Notes under the pieces: model-generated
Databases searched by the model: none
What the model was told of the DNA's origin: nothing
The model's input: the letters and a program-made list of their open reading frames with translations, nothing else
Part shown: positions 8,810 through 16,050 of the stretch, in pieces
How the letters are laid out: every line of letters begins with the position of its first letter
Position numbering within the stretch: position 1 is the first letter of the stretch
Assembly: GCF_003208175.1 (NCBI RefSeq)
Contig: NZ_QKMR01000017.1
Location: 1 to 64,000 of the forward strand
Direction: 5' to 3'
DNA length: 64,000 nucleotides
DNA from: Ruminiclostridium sufflavum DSM 19573
Lineage (GTDB): Bacteria; Bacillota; Clostridia; Acetivibrionales; DSM-1351
Program-made: the position numbers and the translations under genes

Positions 8810-9331
8810 TTACTTTACTGTCACATTCTTAAAAAAATCCCCTTCCGCCCTATACGGCATATTAAAATCAAACCCCATCCTATTCATTTCCTGCATTTTT
8901 ATTAACAGAAGGTTTATATGGGAATTTAGACTGCTTGCAATCTGGGCAACGTCATAGCCAGCTCTTGCTAAAGAAAGCACATCCTCGTTTTTTAGAAGAA
9001 CATGCGCAGCAAAGGCGTTAGCCTCATACTCAGTGATGCTCCTGATGTCAAATAGGGCAAATTCTTTTAAGCCGTTGCTTGCCAGATCCCGGTGGAAAAT
9101 ATCGTGACCAAGCTCATGGGCAAGAACTATCTGAAGCATGCTGCCGTCCAAGTTATTATTCAGAAATATGAAACGGTGTTTCCACCTGCAGGTGTACATG
9201 CCGAGTAGATTTTCATAGTTTTCATAATAAAGCTTGATTCCAAGCTCATCTGCTATCTTAAGAGCGTTAGTTGTACCGGATTTTTGTACAAGCTGCGTTG
9301 CCTTTTTATATATTTCAAAAGAGTTAATCAA
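8810..9331 (-). CDS. immA: ImmA/IrrE-family metalloprotease
   Basis: 173 residues with the zinc site HELGH (~residues 92-96) and a downstream glutamate in EYEANAFAAHVLL. In ICEBs1 and related phages ImmA cleaves the element's repressor on DNA damage or cell-cell signals and so starts excision. Here the gene lies downstream of, and on the same strand as, an XRE repressor (9413-9817), the same pairing. The two are probably co-transcribed from the leftward promoter at 9910-9938. Confidence 0.88.
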   Translation of the reverse strand: MINSFEIYKKATQLVQKSGTTNALKIADELGIKLYYENYENLLGMYTCRWKHRFIFLNNNLDGSMLQIVLAHELGHDIFHRDLASNGLKEFALFDIRSITEYEANAFAAHVLLKNEDVLSLARAGYDVAQIASSLNSHINLLLIKMQEMNRMGFDFNMPYRAEGDFFKNVTVK

Positions 9332-9412
9332 ACTAACACCTCCCTGCAGAGGAACTAAGATCCCCGGTAAACATAAATAAATACAAAAATCAATAGCCCA
9401 AACGGGATACAG

Positions 9413-9817
9413 CTATTTTCTATACTTCTTGGGAGTATATTTTATATTATCCTCTTTTGCATCCCAATAAGCCTGCTGAAGAGAACGCATAACGGCATCT
9501 TTATCAGCTTCTGACAATTCTCCGCCTGCAAATAAACCGCCAATTTCGGTAACCAATTCGGCTGCTTGCTTTGCAGCACGGTTGCCATACTTTTCTTCTG
9601 CATTTACAATGAATTCTTCGTCTTCTGTAAGGAAATAGTTAATATCTAAATCAAAATATTCTGCTAACCTCGTGTAAATTTCTCTTTTTTTGGGATAGCT
9701 TTTCCCAGCCTCATAGCTTATAACAGTGCGTAGTGATACCCCTATCTCCTTTGCTAGTGCTGTCTGATTTAATCCTTTTTCTTTTCTCAAGTCTTTGAGT
9801 TTTTCACCGAATTTCAT
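9413..9817 (-). CDS. XRE-family repressor of the integrative element
   Basis: 134 residues from the ATG at 9817, chosen because AGGAGG stands just before it; a longer frame to 9874 lacks an RBS. Residues ~1-60 are a Cro/CI-type HTH (LNQTALAKEIGVSLRTVISY). The C-terminal half is helical and acidic and may be the dimer or ImmA target region. It sits between immA and a pair of divergent promoters, so it likely represses the rightward one. Confidence 0.85.
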   Translation of the reverse strand: MKFGEKLKDLRKEKGLNQTALAKEIGVSLRTVISYEAGKSYPKKREIYTRLAEYFDLDINYFLTEDEEFIVNAEEKYGNRAAKQAAELVTEIGGLFAGGELSEADKDAVMRSLQQAYWDAKEDNIKYTPKKYRK

Positions 9818-9852
9818 GGTAGCCTCCTCGTGAACATAGCATTTTAAATTTA

Positions 9853-9881
9853 TTGACAAACATATGTTCTTCACATATAAT
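9853..9881 (+). promoter_or_regulatory. Rightward promoter of the element control region
   Basis: TTGACA (9853-9858), 17 bp, TATAAT (9876-9881), a full consensus. It points to the gene at 9998. The overlapping ACATATGT palindrome and nearby CTTCATAT/ATATGAAG inverted copies are candidate sites for the XRE repressor. Confidence 0.8.
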
Positions 9882-9909
9882 TACAAATATGAAGAATAAC
9901 TGCATATTT

Positions 9910-9938
9910 ATTTTACGTTAAACTTCATATTTTGTCAA
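9910..9938 (-). promoter_or_regulatory. Leftward promoter of the XRE repressor-immA pair
   Basis: On the minus strand: TTGACA (9938-9933), 17 bp, TAAAAT (9915-9910). Transcripts would start near 9903 and cross the rightward promoter, so the two promoters may interfere with each other. Confidence 0.75.
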
Positions 9939-9997
9939 TGAAAAACTGCGGTGTGGCAGCCTTAATATAACCCGAATACAATAAATGGAGGAATATT

Positions 9998-10582
9998 ATG
10001 AGAACAACAAAAACGATGAAAAGTATATCGCTTATGTACGATGGAATGAATCTTGATGAAGAACAGGTTTACCACAAGGCAAAATTGCTTCTTGATATTT
10101 ACAGGGATGTGGTCTGGAAAACAGTGCAAGAGGTCAACTTTGTAAGAGAGGTATGCGAATCATACTGCAGCCAGAACTTAAATGTGGCATTGACTTATTT
10201 GGAGGATTTTGCGCCGACGGAGCAGAAGGAAACATTTATAAACAGGATTTCATGCATCTTTGAAACATCTTGGATAATAGAATTGATTGATACAGCGCTG
10301 CTAAAGATATATGAGTATCACACCAATGGAAAACTTTATCATGAGATATTATCCAAGAGTTACGTAAATTCAGTGGCGATGAATGAGCAGGAGCTGCTGG
10401 AATGTCTTTCGATGGAGAGAACAAGCTTTTATATGAGAAAGAAAGAAGCCATTAAGCTATTTGGCATAGCGTTATGGGGGTATGCACTTCCAAAATATAA
10501 AGCTGTTTTCGTAGAAAGTACTGGAAATGAAAATGAATATACATACTTTTTTGAAGAAGAATTGAATCATGCGCGGATATAA
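9998..10582 (+). CDS. Putative transcriptional regulator of the element (ArpU-like?)
   Basis: 194 residues, ATG 9998 with an upstream GGAGG. It is the first gene from the rightward promoter opposite the XRE repressor. The N-terminal two thirds are helical with no motif recognised. The segment at ~128-160 (LLECLSMERTSFYMRKKEAI) resembles the sigma-region-4-like HTH of phage ArpU/RinA activators. Its place under repressor control suggests an activator of element genes. The family assignment is tentative. Confidence 0.55.
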   Translation: MRTTKTMKSISLMYDGMNLDEEQVYHKAKLLLDIYRDVVWKTVQEVNFVREVCESYCSQNLNVALTYLEDFAPTEQKETFINRISCIFETSWIIELIDTALLKIYEYHTNGKLYHEILSKSYVNSVAMNEQELLECLSMERTSFYMRKKEAIKLFGIALWGYALPKYKAVFVESTGNENEYTYFFEEELNHARI

Positions 10583-10695
10583 TGCGAACATATTTTGAAC
10601 TAAATACGGAGTAAGCGTGTACGGACTTTCAACTTACAATACTATATAATCAGTATTATGGGACAGCTGTAAAATAAAATTATATAAAGAAATAT

Positions 10696-10726
10696 GCCCT
10701 AGCATTTTAGGTGTTAGGGCTATTTT
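10696..10726 (+). terminator. Rho-independent terminator
   Basis: GCCCTA ... TAGGGC stem followed by TATTTTTAT, about 110 bp after the gene ending at 10582. Confidence 0.7.
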
Positions 10727-10755
10727 TATGTCCTTTTTTAAGTAACGGCGGAAAA

Positions 10756-10792
10756 GCCGGGAGTAACAGAAATGTTATTCCCGGCTTTTTTT
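10756..10792 (+). terminator. Strong rho-independent terminator
   Basis: GCCGGGAGTAACA and TGTTATTCCCGGC pair around a GAAA loop, followed by seven T. It insulates the sigma-like gene from upstream transcription or acts as its attenuator. Confidence 0.8.
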
Positions 10793-10814
10793 CTGCCCAT
10801 TTTCAGGAGGAAGA

Positions 10815-10889
10815 ATGAAAAAGCCAACACACGCTTTACAGATCAAGTGCCGCTCTCCTCCATTTCTGATTTTGAAACAAACCCATTAA
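10815..10889 (+). CDS. 24-residue leader peptide ahead of the sigma-like gene
   Basis: A short frame from ATG 10815 to TAA 10887-10889 with AGGAGG at 10805-10810. Its second half overlaps the 5' arm of the hairpin (10857-10873) whose 3' arm masks the ribosome site of the next gene. A ribosome on this frame would open the hairpin, the logic of erm-type translational attenuators. Whether the peptide itself has a function is unknown. Confidence 0.5.
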   Translation: MKKPTHALQIKCRSPPFLILKQTH

Positions 10890-10907
10890 AAAAATCAGAA
10901 ACGGAGG
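10857..10907 (+). promoter_or_regulatory. Hairpin that masks the ribosome site of the sigma-like gene
   Basis: The arms 10857-10873 and 10891-10907 pair at 16 of 17 positions around a 17-base loop. The 3' arm ends with GGAGG (10903-10907), the only ribosome site for ATG 10917, so the site is buried when the hairpin is closed. Confidence 0.65.
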
Positions 10908-10916
10908 AAATGCCAT

Positions 10917-11366
10917 ATGGCAGCGAAAAGAAAAGTACCAAATTATAGAAAGATGTATCCAGCGGCAAGTGAAGAAGTAATAACCGTTTTAAGGCAGAGC
11001 GAAAGAAAGATGCAGTATCAGGAATATGATCTCAAAGTAGAGCGGTTTGCAGTAAATGAGGAAAAACAGAAAGTCTTTTTTATACCGGGAAGGGAAGATT
11101 CATTGGAACGGATGGAAGATGAGGATGTCCAGTTCGGGGATGAAAACACCAATGTGGAGGAAGCAGCAATAACAGCTATTATGCTTGAAAAACTTCTTGC
11201 AGGTCTGAAATGGCTTACGGTCGATGAATATGAGCTGATTGTTGCTCTGTTTTATGATGGAAAAACAGAACGAGAATATGCGCAAAGCAAAGGTGTTTAT
11301 CACAACGCCGTACATAAAAGAAAGATACGCATATTAAAAAAGTTAGAAAAATTTTTAGAAAAATAA
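10917..11366 (+). CDS. Sigma-70 region 4-like protein
   Basis: 149 residues. The C-terminal ~60 (LKWLTVDEYELIVALFYD, then REYAQSKGVYHNAVHKRK) form a sigma region 4-type HTH; a full region 2 is not seen. Such short sigma-like proteins often precede serine-recombinase genes in clostridial integrative elements and probably direct their transcription. ATG 10917 is chosen because GGAGG is 9 bases upstream; the nearer ATG at 10910 is out of frame. Translation is probably controlled by the upstream leader and hairpin. Confidence 0.75.
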   Translation: MAAKRKVPNYRKMYPAASEEVITVLRQSERKMQYQEYDLKVERFAVNEEKQKVFFIPGREDSLERMEDEDVQFGDENTNVEEAAITAIMLEKLLAGLKWLTVDEYELIVALFYDGKTEREYAQSKGVYHNAVHKRKIRILKKLEKFLEK

Positions 11367-11384
11367 AAATATTAGGGTGTGCAG

Positions 11385-11422
11385 CCTCCTTACTTATCGT
11401 GGAAATAAGTGAGGGGGTTTTT
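11385..11422 (+). terminator. Rho-independent terminator after the sigma-like gene
   Basis: CCTCCTTACTTAT and ATAAGTGAGGGGG form a 13-bp stem with two G-U pairs around a 7-base loop, followed by TTTTTA. Confidence 0.75.
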
Positions 11423-11529
11423 ATCTTCTCAATTGATCTTTGATAATTTTATTTCCGATTTCATAGATACATTAGCTGATGAGCCTGAAAAGGACAAGCG
11501 ACAAAGGCAGATGCGCCAGGACCACCTGT

Positions 11530-11591
11530 AAAGTCAAAATACAATCCATGCAAATGGATTTTTCTCTTAGAGAAAATTTATTTCTGACTTT
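11530..11591 (+). ncRNA. Compact three-way-junction RNA or DNA structure
   Basis: The outer stem is AAAGTCA/TGACTTT extended by AAAT/ATTT. Two inner hairpins are AATCCAT-GCAA-ATGGATT and TTTCTC-TTA-GAGAAA. All three arms lie within 62 bases. It could be a structured leader RNA, or a cruciform recognised by element proteins. No known family is recognised. Confidence 0.4.
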
Positions 11592-11899
11592 ATAAATGAG
11601 GCCAACAATAAGGTGCGAGCGGATCCATCCGGCCTGAAAACAGCAGATGAAACTTTTGTTTCTAACAGTTAGGCTGTTTTGCGATGACCTTATCAGCATA
11701 TAATGATACTTCTGCCCAGCCACAAACATCGAAATGGGGGCAGCCTGCGGAGATCCCGGAGGAGGTGAGAATCCTATGATGAGGTTAACTGTCCTCAGTT
11801 TGTGAAATCGCCCAATGTCTTGAAAAAGGCTAGCACTGGGGAAGTTGTGTCTAATACAGTGCTTATGAATTAAAGAAAACTGACTTAATGTCAGAAGCC

Positions 11900-12007
11900 A
11901 TAGGGATTACAAAAAGATAATTATTGCCGGCTTTTAGCAGACAGTAACTGGCTATGCTTTCTCTCTGCTTTTCGCTCTTGCGACTGCAGGAGGGCAGTAA
12001 TCCCTAT
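11900..12007 (+). repeat. Perfect 11-bp inverted repeat framing the operon leader
   Basis: ATAGGGATTAC at 11900-11910 and GTAATCCCTAT at 11997-12007, the latter followed by TTTTTG. The closed form looks like an attenuator about 45 bp upstream of the SHOCT gene start. Confidence 0.5.
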
Positions 12008-12055
12008 TTTTGTGATATTAAGTATATTAAAGATGATACGGAGAGGAGCATGCAA

Positions 12056-12268
12056 ATGAAATTTGATATATATAAAATTGGAGCTGAAGCGGAAAGTGAG
12101 CATGAAATGTCAAAGGAGCAATCCAGACAGGAAGTGCACTACAAGATGGCTCGGAAGATGCTGCAGATATTACTCCGAAGAGGGATTGTGACAGAAGATG
12201 AATACGAAAAAATAGATGCTTTGAACCGCCAATCATTTTCTCCGCAGCTTGCAAAAGTATATGTGTAA
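12056..12268 (+). CDS. SHOCT-like small protein of the recombinase operon
   Basis: 70 residues from ATG 12056 (ATG 12050 in the same frame is possible; GGAGAGGAG lies at 12040-12048). The C-terminal half, MLQILLRRGIVTEDEYEKID, has the SHOCT pattern of two short helices seen in many small oligomerising proteins. It is placed between the sigma-like gene and the first recombinase, as in related clostridial elements. Its role is unknown; it may modulate recombination. Confidence 0.65.
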   Translation: MKFDIYKIGAEAESEHEMSKEQSRQEVHYKMARKMLQILLRRGIVTEDEYEKIDALNRQSFSPQLAKVYV

Positions 12269-12349
12269 AAACACTTGCTTTCAGGAATGGTTTGGAGTAT
12301 TGTGTGTTGCTGACAAGGAAAATCATTCCTGGAAAGGAGAGAAAAACAT

Positions 12350-13954
12350 ATGGCAAAAAAGGTAATGAAAATAGAACCTGTAAGGCAGAAAGTGATACAG
12401 CAATTAAGACCGAAGAAACGAGTATGTGCCTATTGCAGAGTCAGTACCGATTCCGCCAAACAGCACACTTCCTATGTTGCCCAAGTAGAATATTACAAGG
12501 CATATATAGAAAAACGGAAAGACTGGGAATTTGCCGGTATTTTTGCGGATGAAGCAAAAAGCGGAACACAGGTCGGGAAACGAGAAGAGTTCCTGAGAAT
12601 GATGAAGGAATGCGAAAACGGAAATATCGACATCATCATTACAAAATCCGTTACCCGATTCGCAAGGAATACCATTGACAGCATCGAAGCCATAAGAAAA
12701 TTGAAATCTCTCGGCATCACCGTATATTTTGAGAAAGAAAACATCAGTACCATATCAGAACAGAGCGAACAGATGCTTACAATCCTAAGCTCCCTAGCAC
12801 AAGGTGAATCGGAAATAATTTCCACCAATAATCGGTGGGGAATACAAAAAAGATTCAGGGATGGAAGCTACAATATTTCATGCGTGGCTTATGGCTATAC
12901 AAAGAATGATAATGGCGAAATAACCATCAAGGAAGATGAGGCGAAGGTTGTCCGAAGGATTTACAGTGAATATCTGAACGGAAAAGGCTCATTTGTAATA
13001 TCAAGGGATTTGACAAAAGACAATATACCTCCTGTAAGGACAGCTGAAAAATGGAATGACTGCGTTGTGAAAGAAATCCTACAGAATCCAATATATGAGG
13101 GTGACTTAATACTACAAAAAACCTACACCACTGAGGTACTCCCTTTCACGAAGAAAAGAAATCGTGGAGAGATGCCTCAGTTTTTTATTAAAGACAACCA
13201 TGAGCCGATAATCACAAGGGAACAGGGCGAAATGGTGAGGGGAATTCTCGAATATAGAAGAAAGCAAATGAATATGGATGACAGCGGTAAATACCAAAAC
13301 CGCTATGAATTCAGCAGTAAGATAATGTGCAGGGAATGCGGAGGAAACTTCCGCAGACAGAAAATTTACATCGGAAAGCCATACGAAAAAATACAGTGGA
13401 GCTGCAAAAATCACATTGAAAACAGCAGAATGTGCAGGACAAAACCCATCAGAGAAGATGCAATAAAAACTGCATACATTACAATGTGGAATAAGCTCGC
13501 AAGCAACCGCACCTTCATACTGAATCCCATGCTCGACCCCCTAAAAAACATGAGAGTAAGCAAGGAGCAGGAGGAAGAAATCGAAAACCTAAACAACAGA
13601 ATCATGGAATTAACGGAGCAGAGCCATATCCTAAGCCGAGTAGTGCAGAAGGGATACATGGACTCTGCTCTATTTATACAGAAGCAAAATGCGCTAAATA
13701 TTGAAATTGAAGAAATAAAGAAAAAGCGGAACAGTCTTTTTGATAACAACGGATTTGAAACAGAAATAGCAGGAACCGAACGGCTTCTGGAGATTATAAA
13801 ATACAATCCTGAAATAACGGAAGCATATGATGAAAATCTATTTTTACATACAGTAAACAAGGTACTCATTGGAAGCAACGGAGAAATAACCTTCCGGCTG
13901 ATTAACAATCTGGAAATAACCGAGTATGCGAATAAGGGCGGTGGCAAAGCATGA
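12350..13954 (+). CDS. Large serine recombinase 1 (TnpX/TndX-type)
   Basis: 534 residues. The N-terminal resolvase domain has the catalytic serine in AYCRVSTDS (~28-36), then FADEAKSGT and TRFARNTIDS. The recombinase domain follows. A zinc ribbon has cysteines in CRECGGNF (~325) and CKNH...C (~348), followed by a long coiled coil (~400-460). Such enzymes cut and join att sites for excision and integration of mobile elements. The ATG has a GGAAAGGAG ribosome site. The stop overlaps the next recombinase gene by 4 bp (ATGA), so the triplet is one operon. Confidence 0.92.
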   Translation: MAKKVMKIEPVRQKVIQQLRPKKRVCAYCRVSTDSAKQHTSYVAQVEYYKAYIEKRKDWEFAGIFADEAKSGTQVGKREEFLRMMKECENGNIDIIITKSVTRFARNTIDSIEAIRKLKSLGITVYFEKENISTISEQSEQMLTILSSLAQGESEIISTNNRWGIQKRFRDGSYNISCVAYGYTKNDNGEITIKEDEAKVVRRIYSEYLNGKGSFVISRDLTKDNIPPVRTAEKWNDCVVKEILQNPIYEGDLILQKTYTTEVLPFTKKRNRGEMPQFFIKDNHEPIITREQGEMVRGILEYRRKQMNMDDSGKYQNRYEFSSKIMCRECGGNFRRQKIYIGKPYEKIQWSCKNHIENSRMCRTKPIREDAIKTAYITMWNKLASNRTFILNPMLDPLKNMRVSKEQEEEIENLNNRIMELTEQSHILSRVVQKGYMDSALFIQKQNALNIEIEEIKKKRNSLFDNNGFETEIAGTERLLEIIKYNPEITEAYDENLFLHTVNKVLIGSNGEITFRLINNLEITEYANKGGGKA

Positions 13955-14142
13955 TTCAGAGGCATATGCCAATTGGCTATAAATTGGTTAATGGCAAAAT
14001 AGAGGTACAAGAAGAACAGGCGAAAACCGTAAAAAGAATATTTAAAGATTACATAAACGGAAAATCCATGACAGCCATTGCAAAAGAACTTACTGCCATG
14101 GAGGTCATGAATTCCAACAAAAAGCCAAACTGGAATCATGGA
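13951..14142 (+). pseudogene. Middle recombinase, 5' fragment, split by the prophage
   Basis: 64 codons (MIQRHMPIGYKLVNGK to KKPNWNHG) up to the prophage end at 14143. Six phage-derived codons follow before a stop at 14160. The frame continues exactly at 46308, codon for codon, giving an original protein of about 324 residues. That protein has the recombinase and zinc-ribbon domains but no resolvase catalytic domain. It overlaps recombinase 1 by 4 bp. Confidence 0.9.
14138..14142. repeat. Target-site duplication, left copy (ATGGA)
   Basis: ATGGA directly before the prophage TGTA end. The same 5 bp follow the TACA end at 46303-46307. Removing one copy and the prophage restores the recombinase frame. 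Confidence 0.92.
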
Positions 14143-14169
14143 TGTACTCAGACAGGATAATTGACACAA
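14143..14169 (+). promoter_or_regulatory. Left prophage end, transposase site L1
   Basis: Read inward the left end starts TGTACTCAGACAGGATAA, then TTGACACAA. The right end read inward starts TGTAGCCGGACAAGATTT, then TTGGCAAAA. About 20 of 27 positions agree without gaps, so both are probably bound by the MuA-like transposase. Confidence 0.75.
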
Positions 14170-14825
14170 CGGGATAACCCGAGATACGACGGGAGACCAT
14201 AAGAAAACCCAGTATTTATGCGAGTTTGTGAGAGATACGGAAGGAAACACGGACAAATATAATGAGAACGGCATTGAGGAAATCGGTGTCGTCTTTTTTT
14301 ATGTATTCAGGAGGAAGAGAGACCGTGCAAGCAAGAGGATAAAATGACGACAGTCAACCGATGAAGACAACCGAAAAACCGCATAAAATCAAGGAAATAC
14401 AACCATTCATAAAATAAGAAGAGCCGCTCAGATAGTCCCGGAAGCCTCAGCAGCAGAGAGGATAAAGGACGTCATTGCGGCTCATGTATGTATTATAGCA
14501 TTGCAGAATTCAGAAGTCGAGAGAGTCGGCGTGCTAACGAAATGTGCGAAACTCTTCTTTAGATAACGAGTAAAAACAAAAAGCCTTAAAAATCAAGCGT
14601 TCGTAGACATGTCCTCTCATAATACATCCGTGCGGGCAGCGTGCGAGATTGTCAAATTCAGCTTTGATTTTCACAAAGACCAAAGGGACAAAGCCCCATC
14701 TTTATAAAAATTGTGTCCCATTGGCTTAAAATCAAGGGTTTCCCGAAAATGAGGAAGCTCGTCGAGGATGCTTTTCAATGGGACAAAAAGCAGATAGATA
14801 AATCTATCAAAAGGGATTAAAAAAA
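14170..14825. other. Left-end non-coding region of the prophage
   Basis: About 650 bp between the left end and the repressor stop, with no convincing gene. TAAAATCAAG-type repeats occur at 14383-14392, 14587-14597 and 14727-14736. On the minus strand they read CTTGATTTTA, close to the CAAGATTTTTGGC core of the phage ends, so they may be inner transposase sites. GAGCCGC (14421-14427) pairs with GCGGCTC (14477-14483) around a nested CCTC/GAGG hairpin, and TGTCCCATTG (14713-14722) pairs with CAATGGGACA (14776-14785). Confidence 0.5.
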
Positions 14826-15272
14826 TTAAGCTGTTTCACTCGTAGCGGCTTCCTCTCCTGTGACGTTCTCTCCATTGTTGGAGGTCGATGACATCGGTGC
14901 TGAGTTCCTCTTGTCCAAGTCCTTCTTCATTTTAACGAATGCGACTACCTCCTTTTTATCTCTGTCACTCAGTTCTCTAAAACCATGTATTAGATTTTCT
15001 TCCATTTGTAATAATTCAATTCCATCAATAGGCTTAACCTCTCCCACCCTCGTCATTTCTGTCCCCTCACCAAAAAGCAACCAATCAGCATGAACGCCCA
15101 ACAGGTTACAAATAACATAAAGCGAGTCGGCTTTAGGAAAAGACTTCTCTTTTACATAGTTTGTAATTGTATCTTGATTAATCCGAAGTTTTTCGGATAT
15201 TTCTTTTTGTGAATATTTACTGTCTTTAATGGCTGTTTTTAGGCGTTCGCCGAATCCTATTAGCCCCATCAT
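14826..15272 (-). CDS. Prophage XRE/CI-type repressor
   Basis: 148 residues. The HTH lies at ~5-65 (YSQKEISEKLRINQDTITNY), then a linker with LLFGEGTEM and a Ser/Thr-rich acidic tail. No peptidase domain is present. GGGAGG precedes ATG 15272 (ATG 15269 is equally possible). It faces away from the early operon and has palindromic operators upstream and inside its own gene, the arrangement of a Mu c-type lysogeny repressor. Confidence 0.85.
   Translation of the reverse strand: MMGLIGFGERLKTAIKDSKYSQKEISEKLRINQDTITNYVKEKSFPKADSLYVICNLLGVHADWLLFGEGTEMTRVGEVKPIDGIELLQMEENLIHGFRELSDRDKKEVVAFVKMKKDLDKRNSAPMSSTSNNGENVTGEEAATSETA
15181..15198. promoter_or_regulatory. Operator-like palindrome inside the repressor gene
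   Basis: ATCCGAAGTTTTTCGGAT: the half-sites ATCCGA and TCGGAT are perfectly inverted. It matches the two operators upstream of the gene and lies ~75-90 bp inside the coding sequence. Confidence 0.6.
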
Positions 15273-15291
15273 TTAAACCTCCCTTCTAAAA

Positions 15292-15309
15292 ATCTGAAAA
15301 ATATCGGAT
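15292..15309. promoter_or_regulatory. Repressor operator O1
   Basis: ATCTGAAAAATATCGGAT, the same half-sites as the intragenic palindrome with one change. It lies just upstream of the repressor start. Confidence 0.7.
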
Positions 15310-15316
15310 TTAATGG

Positions 15317-15345
15317 TTGACAAAATCTGAAAAATTTCGGATAAT
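15317..15345 (+). promoter_or_regulatory. Early rightward promoter overlapped by operator O2
   Basis: TTGACA (15317-15322), 17 bp, GATAAT (15340-15345). Operator O2, ATCTGAAAAATTTCGGAT at 15325-15342, fills the spacer and touches the -10, so a bound repressor would block RNA polymerase. O1 starts 33 bp upstream of O2. Confidence 0.75.
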
Positions 15346-15510
15346 AGTAATTGGATAGATAAATACATCAAAAATATATTATCACAGCTTGTCTTCGATT
15401 GCGAGACTATTCTGGAAGAGTTTTCAAGACTACTTCTAAAAGCTGAGGCACATCCAACAAATGAGCACTCCTGTCTAAATGGTGCTAAAAATATTTTGGG
15501 AGGTGAGGAC

Positions 15511-15693
15511 TTGAAACACGGTAAGTGTCCGACAAGGGCACAAAAAATAAGGCTTACGGATGTTGGTCTTAATTGTAAAAATTGGCTAGTTGTGAAGGCA
15601 ACGACTCAATGTCTTGAAGTAGTACACAGACACACAGGAAATACAAGAAATATTCCAACGTCACTTGGAAAAAACAATAGTTCAAGGAGGTAA
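15511..15693 (+). CDS. Small phage protein, DUF6906-like
   Basis: 60 residues from TTG 15511 with GGAGGTGAGG upstream. The pattern GLNCKNWLVVKATTQCLEVV, then HRHTGNTRNIP, matches the small DUF6906 proteins of clostridial phages, whose function is unknown. The frame stays open without stops back to about 15340 but has no ATG, GTG or ribosome site there, so an upstream extension is not called. It is the first gene after the early promoter. Confidence 0.65.
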   Translation: MKHGKCPTRAQKIRLTDVGLNCKNWLVVKATTQCLEVVHRHTGNTRNIPTSLGKNNSSRR

Positions 15694-15696
15694 AAA

Positions 15697-16050
15697 ATGA
15701 AAACAATACATCAATATCTTACAGAAAAGAAGGTAATGGCAGAACATAATCTTTTGTGCTATTCCAAGACTTATGGTATGGATACACCAAAGGAAGGTTA
15801 TGAGGAAAAGTTTGCTGAAGCAATCAGGGATTGTGAGATTGTAGAGGAGCTTATTAAACTAGTTCAATTAAATAACGAAATTGCCCTTGTACGAACTACA
15901 GGGATATTATACAAGGGCAAAATGTTTTACAGTGGGGAACTGATTTCATATATCGGAGATAAGGTATTAATTGTCCCCAGCAAAGTTGGAGAGATTGACG
16001 TATTCAAAAGAGATAAGTGGATTTGTACTATTACTTTGAACGAGGATTAA
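15697..16050 (+). CDS. Hypothetical early phage protein
   Basis: 117 residues, ATG 15697 behind AAGGAGG. No motif recognised. The N-terminal half is helical and charged. The C-terminal half (~60-117) looks like a small beta-barrel. Its 3' end overlaps a minus-strand gene by 20 bp. It belongs to the repressed early operon. Confidence 0.65.
   Translation: MKTIHQYLTEKKVMAEHNLLCYSKTYGMDTPKEGYEEKFAEAIRDCEIVEELIKLVQLNNEIALVRTTGILYKGKMFYSGELISYIGDKVLIVPSKVGEIDVFKRDKWICTITLNED

Larger units (their letters stand above)
11424..12049 (+). other. Long untranslated leader of the recombinase operon
   Basis: About 620 bp without a convincing gene. Only very short frames are present, for example one ending at 11529 and one at 11700-11780, neither with an RBS placed to support it. 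The stretch is rich in inverted repeats: a three-way junction at 11530-11591, AGCACT/AGTGCT near 11830-11865, CTGAC/GTCAG near 11879-11893, and a long-range pair at 11900-12007. It looks like a regulatory leader or recombination site region upstream of the SHOCT and recombinase genes. Confidence 0.5.

Noticed and set aside
13411-14274. Long minus-strand frame (287 codons) across the left prophage junction
   Set aside because: It is antisense to two recombinase genes and spans a transposition border, so it cannot be an old gene; no ribosome site.
15340-15510. Upstream extension of the DUF6906-like gene
   Set aside because: The frame is open but there is no ATG, GTG or SD, and the known family starts at the TTG at 15511.
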